Shown: piece by piece, positions 47,048 through 54,571 of the stretch
Numbering within the stretch: position 1 is the stretch's first letter
Layout: every line of letters starts with the position of its first letter
From: Caldilineales bacterium
Lineage (GTDB): Bacteria > Chloroflexota > Anaerolineae > J102
Assembly: GCA_019695115.1 (NCBI GenBank)
Contig: JAIBAP010000041.1
Span: forward strand, 1-54,571
DNA length: 54,571 nt
Direction: 5' to 3'
Translations under genes and position numbers: made by a program
The notes under the pieces: generated by a model
Seen by the model: the letters and a program-made list of their open reading frames with translations, nothing else
Told to the model about the DNA's origin: nothing
The model's database searches: none

Positions 47048-49258
47048 CTACTTCACCACCTTCAAATTCGCCAGCGACGCCAGCAGACGCTTGATCCCGG
47101 CGTTGGGGAAGGCGATGGAGACCTCTTCATCGTCGCCGGTGAGCCGCGAGGTGATGACCGTGCCCTCGCCGAACTTGGGGTGACTGACGCGCTGGCCGGG
47201 GCTGTAGCGAAGCTGGCCGCTGGGAGCCAAAGTCGCTCCCGGCCGGCGGTCGTTGCCCCAGGTCGTCATCTGGCGGTGGGCGGTGCGCAGGTCGGCGTTG
47301 CCGCCGATAAGACTGCGGGGCACATCGCCCAAGAAACGCGAGGGTTGGGCGACATCGCTGCGCCCCCAGGTGCCGCGGCGGAAGGTATGGAGCAGGTAGA
47401 GGCGGTTCTCGGCCCGGGTGATGCCCACATAGGCCAGCCGGCGTTCTTCTTCCAGGGCATCGGGGTCCTCGAACGAATTGCTGTGCGGCAGCAGACCTTC
47501 TTCGACGCCGGTCATGAAGACGATGCCGAATTCCAGGCCCTTGGCCGCGTGCAGGGTCAGCAACACGGGCGCTTCGGCCCCTGCTTCCAGGTTATCGACA
47601 TCGCTAACCAGGGCGACCTCTTCCAGGAAGGCATCCAGGGCCAGGTCCACCGGCATCTCCTCGTAGACACTGGCCACCGTGCGCAATTCCTGGACGTTCT
47701 GCCAGCGATCTTCGCCCTCAGAGGTGCCATCTTGCAGCCACTCGCGGTAGCCGGAACTTTCGAGCACACGGTCGAGCAGTTGGCCGGGCGAGATGGCGGC
47801 GCGCAGGTCGATCCAATCGCGCAGCATGGCATAGAATTCGAGCAACGGGGCAATGGTGGCTTTGGTGAGCGGGTGATTGCCGGCCCGCTCGATCAAGGCG
47901 GGGTCAGCATCGCGGCCCAGAATCTGCATGGCCTGATAAACGCTGATATCGAGCGAAGTTGCCCATCTGCTAAGACGTTCGACCGTGGTCTCGCCGATAC
48001 GCCGGGGCGGGACATTGATGATCCGGCGCAGGCTGATATCGTCGTTGGGGTTGTGGATCAGCCGCACATAGGCCATCACATCCTTCACCTCTTTGCGGCC
48101 ATAGAAACGCGTGGCCCCTACCAGCCGGTAGGGCATCCCCCGCCGCACAAAGGCTTCTTCCAGCGCCCGCGATTGGGCGTTCGTCCGGTACATGATGGCG
48201 CACTCGCCGGGCTTGGCCTGGCGCGCCGTCTTCAGCCGGCTGATCTCGTCGATGATGAAGTTGCCCTCGTCGTGCTCGTCGTAGGCCTGATGCACGGTGA
48301 TGGCCGCACCCGTCCCGCGGTCGGTGAACAACTGCTTGGGGGTGCGATGCCGGTTGCGCTGGATGACGGCGTTGGCGGCGTCGAGGATGGTCTGGGTGGA
48401 GCGGTAGTTTTGCTCCAGCAGGATGACGGTCGCATCGCCGTAGTCCTTGCGGAAACGCTCGACATTGCGGAAGTCCGCCCCCCGCCAGCGGTAGATCGAC
48501 TGGTCTTCATCCCCGACTACGAAGACATTGCGGTGATGGCCCGACAGCAGCTGCACCATCTCGTACTGGGCCGAGTTGGTGTCCTGGAACTCGTCCACCA
48601 ACACATACTCGAAGCGCCGTTGATAGTGCTGGCAAATGTCGGCGTGGTCGCGCAGCATGAAGACCGTCTTCATCAGCAGGTCGTCGAAATCGACGGCGCT
48701 GCTGACCCCCAGCAAATGCTGATAACGTTCGTAGACGCGGGCGACGATTTCCTCGCGGTAGGTGGGGGTCGGATAATCGGCGGGGGTGATCAGTTCGTTC
48801 TTGGCGCGGGAGATGGCGGCATGAAGGGCGCGAGGGCTGTTCCGTTTCTCATCGATATTCAAGTCCCGCAGCGCCTGTTTGACCACCTCCAACTGGTCAT
48901 CGCTATCGAAGATGACATAGCGCGGGTTGAGACCGATGCGCTCGGCCTGGATGCGCAGCAGGCGGGCGCAGATGCGATGGAAGGTGCCCAGCATCATCCC
49001 GCTCAGGCTCCCGCCCAGGTTTCCACCCCCGGCCAGCAGTTCTTCCGTGCGTTCGCGCATCACCTCGGCGGCCTTGTTGGTGAAGGTGACGGCCAGGATG
49101 CGGTACGGCTCGACCCGTAGTTCCTGCACCAGCCAGGCGATGCGGTGGGTGAGGACGCGCGTCTTGCCCGACCCCGGCCCGGCCAGCACCAGCACCGGCC
49201 CGGCGGTGGTGGTGACGGCCTGTTTTTGTGGTTCGTTGAGTTTGTCGATGAGGGACAT
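47048..49258 (-). CDS. pcrA: UvrD/PcrA superfamily 1 DNA helicase
   Basis: 736 residues, 3'-5' helicase for repair and replication. Motifs in order: Q motif LNEPQKQAV (7-15), Walker A AGPGSGKTR (26-34), motif II VDEFQDTN, motif III GDEDQSIYRWRGA, motif IV QNYRSTQ, motif V LTLHAAKGLEF and motif VI VGITRAENRLYL. The C-terminal HPKFGEGTV module is the Tudor-like RNA-polymerase-binding domain of PcrA. Length matches PcrA. Confidence 0.95.
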   Translation of the reverse strand: MSLIDKLNEPQKQAVTTTAGPVLVLAGPGSGKTRVLTHRIAWLVQELRVEPYRILAVTFTNKAAEVMRERTEELLAGGGNLGGSLSGMMLGTFHRICARLLRIQAERIGLNPRYVIFDSDDQLEVVKQALRDLNIDEKRNSPRALHAAISRAKNELITPADYPTPTYREEIVARVYERYQHLLGVSSAVDFDDLLMKTVFMLRDHADICQHYQRRFEYVLVDEFQDTNSAQYEMVQLLSGHHRNVFVVGDEDQSIYRWRGADFRNVERFRKDYGDATVILLEQNYRSTQTILDAANAVIQRNRHRTPKQLFTDRGTGAAITVHQAYDEHDEGNFIIDEISRLKTARQAKPGECAIMYRTNAQSRALEEAFVRRGMPYRLVGATRFYGRKEVKDVMAYVRLIHNPNDDISLRRIINVPPRRIGETTVERLSRWATSLDISVYQAMQILGRDADPALIERAGNHPLTKATIAPLLEFYAMLRDWIDLRAAISPGQLLDRVLESSGYREWLQDGTSEGEDRWQNVQELRTVASVYEEMPVDLALDAFLEEVALVSDVDNLEAGAEAPVLLTLHAAKGLEFGIVFMTGVEEGLLPHSNSFEDPDALEEERRLAYVGITRAENRLYLLHTFRRGTWGRSDVAQPSRFLGDVPRSLIGGNADLRTAHRQMTTWGNDRRPGATLAPSGQLRYSPGQRVSHPKFGEGTVITSRLTGDDEEVSIAFPNAGIKRLLASLANLKVVK

Positions 49259-49265
49259 GCGGTTG

Positions 49266-49314
49266 GTTGTTGGAGATTGGTTATTGGAGATTGGTTATTG
49301 GAGATTGGAGATGG
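49266..49314. repeat. GGAGATT/GGTTATT word repeat upstream of pcrA
   Basis: TTGGAGATTGGTTATTGGAG words, followed by ACACGCA repeats at 49350-49371. The gap of 118 bases to rsgA holds little else. Confidence 0.8.
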
Positions 49315-49376
49315 CGCATGATGCGGACATGTCACTATGGCAGATCACGGAACACGCAACACGCAACACGCACCCC

Positions 49377-50285
49377 CTACCCCTCATCTTCGCCGCGGAA
49401 GAGGCGGCGGTAGCTGTCCCAGCGGGCGGGGGAGATGTCGCCCTGCTCGACGGCGGCGCGGACGGCGCAATCGGGTTCGTGCAGGTGGGTGCAGAAGCTG
49501 AAGCGGCAGGCGGAGGCGTGGCGATGGATCTCCGGGAAGTAGTCCGAAAGCTCTTCCGGCCGCACGTCCCACAGGCCCAACTCGCGCAGGCCGGGCGTAT
49601 CGGCAATATAGCCGCCGGCAGAGAGCGGATGAAGTTGGGCGGCGCGGGTGGTGTGGCGGCCCTTGCCGATGTGCATCACCTCGCCCACGCGCAGGTTCAG
49701 GCCCGGCTCGATGGCGTTGATCAACGACGATTTGCCCACGCCCGACGGCCCGGCCACAACGGTGATGCGGTCGGCCAGATGGTTGCGCAGCTCTGCGATG
49801 CCCAGGCCGGTCTCGGCGCTGGTGTAGAAGACGGGATAGAGGTTCTCGTACAGCCCGAACAGGTCGCGGGCCGCCGCCGCTCCCACTAGATCGACCTTGT
49901 TGATGGCGATGAAGATAGCTTCGAGTTCGGAAGCCTCGGCCGCGACCAGAAAGCGGTCGAGCAGACGCAGGTGGGGTTCAGGCTGGGCGGCGGCGAAGAC
50001 GATCATCAGTTCGTCGGGGTTGGCCAGGATGACATCCTCGTAGGGATGGCTGCTGTCGGGACGCAGCCGCGAGAGCACGCGCTCCCTCGGTTCGATCTGC
50101 TCGATGACGCCCGTCCTGGTGGCTTCGCCGTGCGGCTGGAAGGCCACGCGGTCGCCCGCGGCCAGGAGCGTGCTGCGGCGCTCGGCCCGCTTCAACCGCC
50201 CGGCCACCTTGCACTGCCAGAGCGAGCCGTCCTCGGCCTGGAGATCAAAGAAATCCGAATAAACGCGCAGTACGATGCCTTGCAT
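49377..50285 (-). CDS. rsgA: Ribosome small-subunit GTPase RsgA
   Basis: 302 residues. Late 30S assembly GTPase. N-terminal OB fold (about 1-65), circularly permuted G domain in the order G4 NKVD, G1 GPSGVGKSS, G2-like GRHTTRAAQL, G3 DTPG. A zinc-binding motif CRFSFCTHLHEPDC lies near the C-terminus. ATG 50285 (MQGIVLRVYSDF) is favoured over 50297 because the OB fold starts there. It lies 34 bases downstream of maf. Confidence 0.95.
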   Translation of the reverse strand: MQGIVLRVYSDFFDLQAEDGSLWQCKVAGRLKRAERRSTLLAAGDRVAFQPHGEATRTGVIEQIEPRERVLSRLRPDSSHPYEDVILANPDELMIVFAAAQPEPHLRLLDRFLVAAEASELEAIFIAINKVDLVGAAAARDLFGLYENLYPVFYTSAETGLGIAELRNHLADRITVVAGPSGVGKSSLINAIEPGLNLRVGEVMHIGKGRHTTRAAQLHPLSAGGYIADTPGLRELGLWDVRPEELSDYFPEIHRHASACRFSFCTHLHEPDCAVRAAVEQGDISPARWDSYRRLFRGEDEG

Positions 50286-50319
50286 GAAATGACACAAATG
50301 GGGGAAACACAGATAAGCT

Positions 50320-50940
50320 CTATGCTTGCCGGCAGCAGCGCCCGCAGATGGTCTGGCAGGCCACGGGCCAGCCTGGCGTCACACCAACGCCGGCCGCTTG
50401 CAGCAGCGTGGCCGTGACTGGCAGCGGCAGGCCCATGATCGAGGCGGCGCAGCCATCGAAGCTGGCCACCGGGCTGAAGCCGGCGTGCTGGATGGCGTAG
50501 GCCCCGGCTTTGTCGAAGGGGTCGCCGCTGGCGATGTAGGCGTCGATCTCGGCGTCCGTGTAATCGCGCATCGTCACCTGGCTGGTGTGCAGGGCCGAGT
50601 TCAGGCGGCCGGGCTGGGCCACGGCCACGGCGCTGATCACCTGGTGCGGGGCCAGGCGCAAGGCCGACAACATGCGCCGGGCGTCGGCGGCGCCGGCCGG
50701 TTTGCCCAGGATCTGCCCAGCGAGGACGACGATGGTATCGGCAGCCAATACGATCTCACCGGGATGCCGCCCGGCCACGACCCGGGCTTTGGTCTCGGCA
50801 AGGCGGCGGGCGTGATCGGCGGGCGCTTCGGCGGGCAGGGCGCTTTCATCGATGTCAGCGGCGGCGATGACGAAGTCCGGGGTCAGACAAGCCAGCAACT
50901 GCCGCCGCCTGGGTGAAGCAGAGGCAAGGATAAGAGGCAT
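50320..50940 (-). CDS. maf: Maf-family nucleotide pyrophosphatase
   Basis: 206 residues. House-cleaning enzyme that hydrolyses non-canonical or dTTP/UTP-type nucleotides. Family motifs: LILASASPRRRQLL (3-16), ETKARVV, VLAADTIVVLAGQILGKP, and FDKAGAYAIQHAG with the Lys-Ala-Gly-Ala-Tyr signature. The tail ends in an unusual Cys-rich TICGRCCRQA. It precedes rsgA in a minus-strand run. Confidence 0.92.
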   Translation of the reverse strand: MPLILASASPRRRQLLACLTPDFVIAAADIDESALPAEAPADHARRLAETKARVVAGRHPGEIVLAADTIVVLAGQILGKPAGAADARRMLSALRLAPHQVISAVAVAQPGRLNSALHTSQVTMRDYTDAEIDAYIASGDPFDKAGAYAIQHAGFSPVASFDGCAASIMGLPLPVTATLLQAAGVGVTPGWPVACQTICGRCCRQA

Positions 50941-50961
50941 TGCGAATTTCCGATTGCGAAT

Positions 50962-51019
50962 TCCTACTCCCTACTTCCTACTTCCTACTTCCTACTCCCT
51001 ACTTCCTACTCCCTACTCC
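50962..51019. repeat. 7-bp tandem repeat YCCTACT
   Basis: Eight units of TCCTACT/CCCTACT. On the minus strand they read AGTAGG(A/G). The unit provides the TAG stop of the homocysteine methyltransferase gene (51006-51008). Confidence 0.9.
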
Positions 51020-52856
51020 TTGCTCCCCCCAACACCGCCGCCACCAGCTGATGACGGCCGAAGGGCGGCATGAAGTAGGCGCCGTTGGCCCAGGTGCGCA
51101 GGTGGGCCAGCAGGTCGCGGGCAATGGCGATGCCTTCGGCTTCGGGATCGGCGGCCTTAGCCATCAGGTCGCGCAGGCGTTGAGGGATGGAGAGGCCGGG
51201 GATCTCGTGGTGGAGGTATTCGGCGTGGCGGCTGCTGGTCAGGGGGAGCAGGCCGGCGATGACGGGCACAGGCAAGGGGCCGCCCCAGGCAGCCCGGAAA
51301 CGGTCACTGGCGGTGGGGTCGAAGACCGGTTGGGTGAGGAGAAAGTCAGCGCCTCCGTCCAGCTTGCGGCGCAAGACCTTGATCTCCTGCTCTGGGTTTT
51401 CGGCGTCCAGGTTGAGGGCGGCGCCGACGAAGAAGTGGGTGGGCAGGCCGATCGGTTGCCCGGCCTGATCGACGCCGCGGTTGAGGTTGTGTTTGACCAG
51501 CTCGACCAGACCGGAGGGTGTGACATCGTAGTTGTCGGCTGCGTCGGGAAAATCGCCGATGCGGGTGGGGTCGCCCATAACGACGAAGAGATTGCGGATG
51601 TTGAGGGCATGGGCGGCCAACAAGTCGCCCTGCACCCGCAGCAAATTGCGCCCGCGGGTGGGAAAGTGAAGGATGGTCTCCATCCCCAGCCGCGATTGGA
51701 CAAGAAAAGACGCCGCCCAGGGACTCATGCGCATACGGGCGCGAGGACTGTCGGCCATGTCGATGGCAGTCACACCGGCGTCGCGCAGCATCTGCGCCTG
51801 CTCGACCAGGCGGTTGGGGTCGTAACCGCGCGGGGGACTCATCTCGACCGTGATCACGAAACGCTCGGCCAGCGCCTGGGCCAAAGCAGTGGGCGGGGGG
51901 GCGACCTCGGCCCGGATTTCGGGTAGGTCGGGCGTCTCGGCCCACAGGCTGGGGGCAGGCCGGCGGCCGGCGATGCCATCCAGGGCGGCGCGCAGGGCGG
52001 CGATGTGGGCGGCGGTGGTGCCGCAGCAGCCGCCGATGAGCCGGACGCCCATTGACTGGAAGGCAGGCAGATGGCCGGCGAAATAGTCGGGCGAGGAGGG
52101 ATAGGCCATTCGTCCACCCACCCGGCGGGGAAAACCGGCATTGGGCAGAGCCGAAAGCGCCAGCGACGGCGCCGCCCGGTGCATGCGCTCGACCATAGCC
52201 GCCACCACAGCCGGGCCAACCGAGCAGTTCGCCCCGGCCACATCCACCCCCGCCGCGGCCAGGGCCAGGGCGACGTCTTCGGGCAGGTGGCCGAGGGCGG
52301 TGCGCCCCTCCTCGTCGAAAGTCATGTGGGCGACGATGGGCAGGTCGGCGATGGCGCGGGCGACCTGAACGGCCAGCAACAGTTCGTTCAGGTCGCTGAA
52401 GGTCTCGAAGATGAGGACATCGGCCCCGGCCTCAGCCAGGGCGACGATGGTCTCATGGTAGGCGGCGCGGGCGGTCTCAGCCGCAAGCGGGCCATAGGGG
52501 GCCAGATATTTACCCAGCGGCCCGATCGAAGCGCCGACGAGCGTTTGCGGCCGATTCGACTGGGCGCGGGCCTCGATGGCCAGGGCCACACCGGCCGTCG
52601 CCAGGGCCGCGGCCTGGTCGGCCAGCCCGAATTCCTCCTGGCGGATGCGGTTGGCGCCAAAGGTGTTGGCTTCGATCAGATCGGCCCCGGCCTCGAGATA
52701 AGCGCGATGGATGGCGCGAACGATGTCGGGGTGGGTGAGGTTGAGGGATTCGAGCGACTGGTCGATGGCAAAGCCGCGGGCGAAGAGTTCGGTGCCCATG
52801 GCGCCATCGCACAACAGCAGCCCGGCCTCGATGCGGGTGCGGAAATCAGTTCTCAT
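51006..52856 (-). CDS. Bifunctional homocysteine S-methyltransferase / methylenetetrahydrofolate reductase
   Basis: 616 residues, like B. subtilis YitJ. Domain 1 (about 1-290): homocysteine methyltransferase with zinc ligands C211 (GANCSVG) and C277/C278 (GGCCGT). Domain 2 (about 325-612): MTHFR barrel, with ITVEMSPPRGYDPNRL, AIDMADSPRARMRMS, HFPTRGRNLLRVQGDLLAAH, MGDPTRIGDFP and DFLLTQPVFD. It couples methyl-THF formation to methionine synthesis. ATG 52856 was chosen over the longer frame to 53063, which overlaps the cyclase. The last few residues and the stop are translated 7-bp repeat. Confidence 0.93.
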   Translation of the reverse strand: MRTDFRTRIEAGLLLCDGAMGTELFARGFAIDQSLESLNLTHPDIVRAIHRAYLEAGADLIEANTFGANRIRQEEFGLADQAAALATAGVALAIEARAQSNRPQTLVGASIGPLGKYLAPYGPLAAETARAAYHETIVALAEAGADVLIFETFSDLNELLLAVQVARAIADLPIVAHMTFDEEGRTALGHLPEDVALALAAAGVDVAGANCSVGPAVVAAMVERMHRAAPSLALSALPNAGFPRRVGGRMAYPSSPDYFAGHLPAFQSMGVRLIGGCCGTTAAHIAALRAALDGIAGRRPAPSLWAETPDLPEIRAEVAPPPTALAQALAERFVITVEMSPPRGYDPNRLVEQAQMLRDAGVTAIDMADSPRARMRMSPWAASFLVQSRLGMETILHFPTRGRNLLRVQGDLLAAHALNIRNLFVVMGDPTRIGDFPDAADNYDVTPSGLVELVKHNLNRGVDQAGQPIGLPTHFFVGAALNLDAENPEQEIKVLRRKLDGGADFLLTQPVFDPTASDRFRAAWGGPLPVPVIAGLLPLTSSRHAEYLHHEIPGLSIPQRLRDLMAKAADPEAEGIAIARDLLAHLRTWANGAYFMPPFGRHQLVAAVLGGARSRE

Positions 52857-52910
52857 GGTGGGATGGGTGCGGTCGCTAACCTGAGTGGCTCTCACCGCTT
52901 TCCCAGCGCC

Positions 52911-52916
52911 ATTATA
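52911..52916 (-). promoter_or_regulatory. -10 box before the methyltransferase/MTHFR gene
   Basis: Perfect TATAAT on the minus strand, 55 bases upstream of the ATG; no good -35 at 16-18 bases. A short TGAG-AGCCA-CTCA stem lies in the leader, too little to call a riboswitch. Confidence 0.35.
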
Positions 52917-52938
52917 CCCCACCGGGCGGCTGTCGGGG

Positions 52939-54571
52939 CTACGCCGCCGCCAACTTCTGGGCGCGGGCCAGCGCCTGCAAAGGCAACGAGAGCGCGTAAT
53001 ACGAGTTGGAGTACCACATCGAGGTGGAATAGAAGCCGATGGGCGCCTGCCGCCAGGTTGCATCCGCCCGTTGATGCTCGATCAGCCAGGCGATGCCCCG
53101 TCCGGCCGCTTGCTGAGCCTCGTCCTCGCCCACTCGCAGCAGGGCCAGCGCCGCCCAGGCGGTCTCTTCGGCGGTGCTGGCCTGGCCGCGCGCCCCGGCC
53201 CAGCCGCCATCCTGGTTCTGGTTGCGGCAGAGCGCCAGCCGGGCGCCGGAGGCCAGATCGGTGTGCAGCAGGCCGCAATCGGCCAGCGCCTCCAACGCCG
53301 AGGCCGTCCCGGTCGTGTGCTCGCGGAACCAGATCGAGGCGAACGAACCGTCGGGGCGCTGCGCGGTGGCCAGGTAGCGGAGGGCGCGGTCGAGCAGGGC
53401 AGGCTTCTCGGCCAGACGACCACAGGCTTGCAGGGCGCTAAGGACATGCCCGGTGATGTAGGGGCAGTCGCGGTCGAAGCCGAGCAAGGAGTTGGGAACC
53501 AGGGTCGGCCAGGAGCCGGTCTGGTTTTGCATCATTTCCAGCCAGCCCAGGCCGCGGCGGATGGCCGGCGAAGCGGCCGGCTCACCGAGCGCTAACAGAG
53601 CCAGAAGCGTGTAGGCCGTGTCGTCGGCGTCGGGCCAGCCCGACGGCATGGCCCAGGCCCAGCCGCCCGGCCCTGTCCCGGTGGCAAAGCACGGCCCCGT
53701 GAACTGCCGCGCCAATAACCACTCGCGCACGGCCTCAGGCCGGGGGATGGTCGCGCCCGCCTCGGCCAGGGCGAACACGGCCATGTCGGTATCGAAGGTC
53801 TCCAAATCGCGGACGATGGGCCAACTGCCATCGTTGCGCTGGGTTGCCAGCAAGAAACCGACGGCGTCGGGCAGCCAGGCGACGTTGCCATGCCCGGCGC
53901 TGACCAGGCTGATGACCAGATTGGCGGTGGTGTAGATTGCCTCCTGGCTGGAGCCGTCCGGCCCGCACGCCTGCCCCAACCAGTCGATCGCTCTCTGGCA
54001 GGCCAGGCGATAGGTGGGGAGCCGGTTGGCCAGGCCGGGCGCCCTGTGCGATTGCACCAACGCCAGGCTGAGATAGCCCGGAAACGAGAACGAGACTTTG
54101 CGCCGCCAGCGCTGGGGCAACAGGATCAACTCCGGGCGCAGGGGCCGGATGCCCTCCCAGTTTGCCAGCCCCGCCAGCGCGGCAATGGTGTAGGAGGTCT
54201 TGCCCAGTTTGCTGGAATCGGGGTCGCGCACATCGCCAAAGCCGCCCGCTGCCGCCAGAAAGCGCTCCGCCCCGGCCATGACCACTCGCGAAGCGGGCGA
54301 ATCATCATCGGTGAGACGAAAGGCGGCCAGGGCCAGGGTGGTGGCGCGCAGGTTGGTCGCGTCAAAGTCGGCGTCGCCCCAGCCGCCATCGGCCTGTTGA
54401 TTCTCTCGCAACCAGCCCCGCCCGCGTTCGATTTGTTCCTCGTGTTGGCCGCGACCGGCCAGGTGGTATTGGCCGCGACCGGCCAGGTGGTATTGGCCGC
54501 GACCGGCCAGGTGGTATTGGCCGCGACCGGCCAGGTGGTATTGGCCGCGACCGGCCAGGTGGTATTGGCCG
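52939..54571 (-). CDS. Squalene-hopene-cyclase-like class II terpene cyclase, partial
   Basis: Open to the right edge (544 codons seen), so the N-terminus is missing. About six QW-type repeats are visible, among them WLRENQQADGGWGD, LLATQRNDGSWPI, WLEMMQNQTGSWPT and RNQNQDGGWAG. The acid motif DxDD is present as PDADDTAY, required for protonation of squalene-type substrates. The C-terminal YYALSLPLQALAR matches the usual cyclase end. Hopanoid synthesis is likely, other triterpene or diterpene cyclisation possible. The only start codon in frame is an internal TTG at 54411, within a QW repeat. The upstream part is an octapeptide repeat, QYHLAGRG. Confidence 0.82.
   Translation of the reverse strand, partial: GQYHLAGRGQYHLAGRGQYHLAGRGQYHLAGRGQYHLAGRGQHEEQIERGRGWLRENQQADGGWGDADFDATNLRATTLALAAFRLTDDDSPASRVVMAGAERFLAAAGGFGDVRDPDSSKLGKTSYTIAALAGLANWEGIRPLRPELILLPQRWRRKVSFSFPGYLSLALVQSHRAPGLANRLPTYRLACQRAIDWLGQACGPDGSSQEAIYTTANLVISLVSAGHGNVAWLPDAVGFLLATQRNDGSWPIVRDLETFDTDMAVFALAEAGATIPRPEAVREWLLARQFTGPCFATGTGPGGWAWAMPSGWPDADDTAYTLLALLALGEPAASPAIRRGLGWLEMMQNQTGSWPTLVPNSLLGFDRDCPYITGHVLSALQACGRLAEKPALLDRALRYLATAQRPDGSFASIWFREHTTGTASALEALADCGLLHTDLASGARLALCRNQNQDGGWAGARGQASTAEETAWAALALLRVGEDEAQQAAGRGIAWLIEHQRADATWRQAPIGFYSTSMWYSNSYYALSLPLQALARAQKLAAA
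54445..54571. repeat. 24-bp perfect tandem repeat at the right edge
   Basis: Five exact units of 24 bp (starts 54445, 54469, 54493, 54517, 54541) plus 7 bases. It is in frame with the cyclase and encodes eight residues per unit. Confidence 0.95.

Noticed and set aside
52857-52916. SAM riboswitch before the methionine-synthesis gene
   Set aside because: The leader is about 55 nt and lacks the core of SAM-I/IV; only a 4-bp stem is visible.

Overview
The window is GC-rich, dense in genes and shows no plasmid, phage or rRNA signature. It most resembles a chromosomal contig of a Chloroflexota bacterium (Caldilineae/Anaerolineae-like). This rests on the futalosine menaquinone genes, secreted proteins with Thr/Pro linkers and a shared C-terminal tail, DUF2723 membrane proteins, a class II terpene cyclase, and many intergenic palindromes and short word repeats. 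The phylum call is inference from gene content, not a phylogeny. The right edge stops inside a perfect 24-bp tandem repeat, as expected of an assembly break.

Layout: (1) 0-1 kb, a short AAA/P-loop ATPase. (2) 1-8.1 kb, a MacAB/LolCDE-type export locus: HhH lipoprotein, small membrane protein, ABC ATPase, DUF5666 protein, two tandem HlyD/MacA-like adaptors with identical C-terminal halves, and an FtsX/MacB permease. A 32-nt perfect palindrome lies on each side. (3) 8.2-10.3 kb, a DtxR/MntR regulator and class I FBP aldolase. (4) 10.4-16.9 kb, two polytopic membrane proteins (one with an ILEI domain, one DUF2723) and a secreted GH39-like hydrolase. (5) 16.9-19.7 kb, mqnE and mqnA separated by an opposite-strand hicA-hicB module. 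(6) 19.7-22 kb, small and large unknown membrane proteins and a possible 21-residue peptide. (7) 22.1-26.9 kb, gltB behind a structured leader or small RNA. (8) 26.9-29.3 kb, an MFS transporter and an aldo/keto reductase. (9) 29.5-38 kb, a 2725-residue thioester-domain adhesin with 11 long repeats, a consensus promoter and a leader of about 250 nt. (10) 38.1-42.4 kb, a carotenoid-desaturase-like oxidoreductase, a histidine kinase without a partner, and a methyltransferase. (11) 42.4-44.8 kb, HigBA-like and TumAE-like toxin-antitoxin pairs running into cinA. (12) 44.9-54.6 kb, all minus strand: secreted subtilase, PcrA/UvrD helicase, RsgA, Maf, homocysteine methyltransferase/MTHFR and a squalene-hopene-cyclase-like protein.

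The window combines housekeeping (menaquinone, nitrogen assimilation, one-carbon, ribosome GTPase, repair) with cell-surface functions. The main unexplained signals are a shared C-terminal tail on three unrelated secreted proteins, the thioester adhesin with its leader, the homogenised adaptor pair, the gltB leader, and several palindrome and word-repeat families that intrude into gene ends and coding frames.
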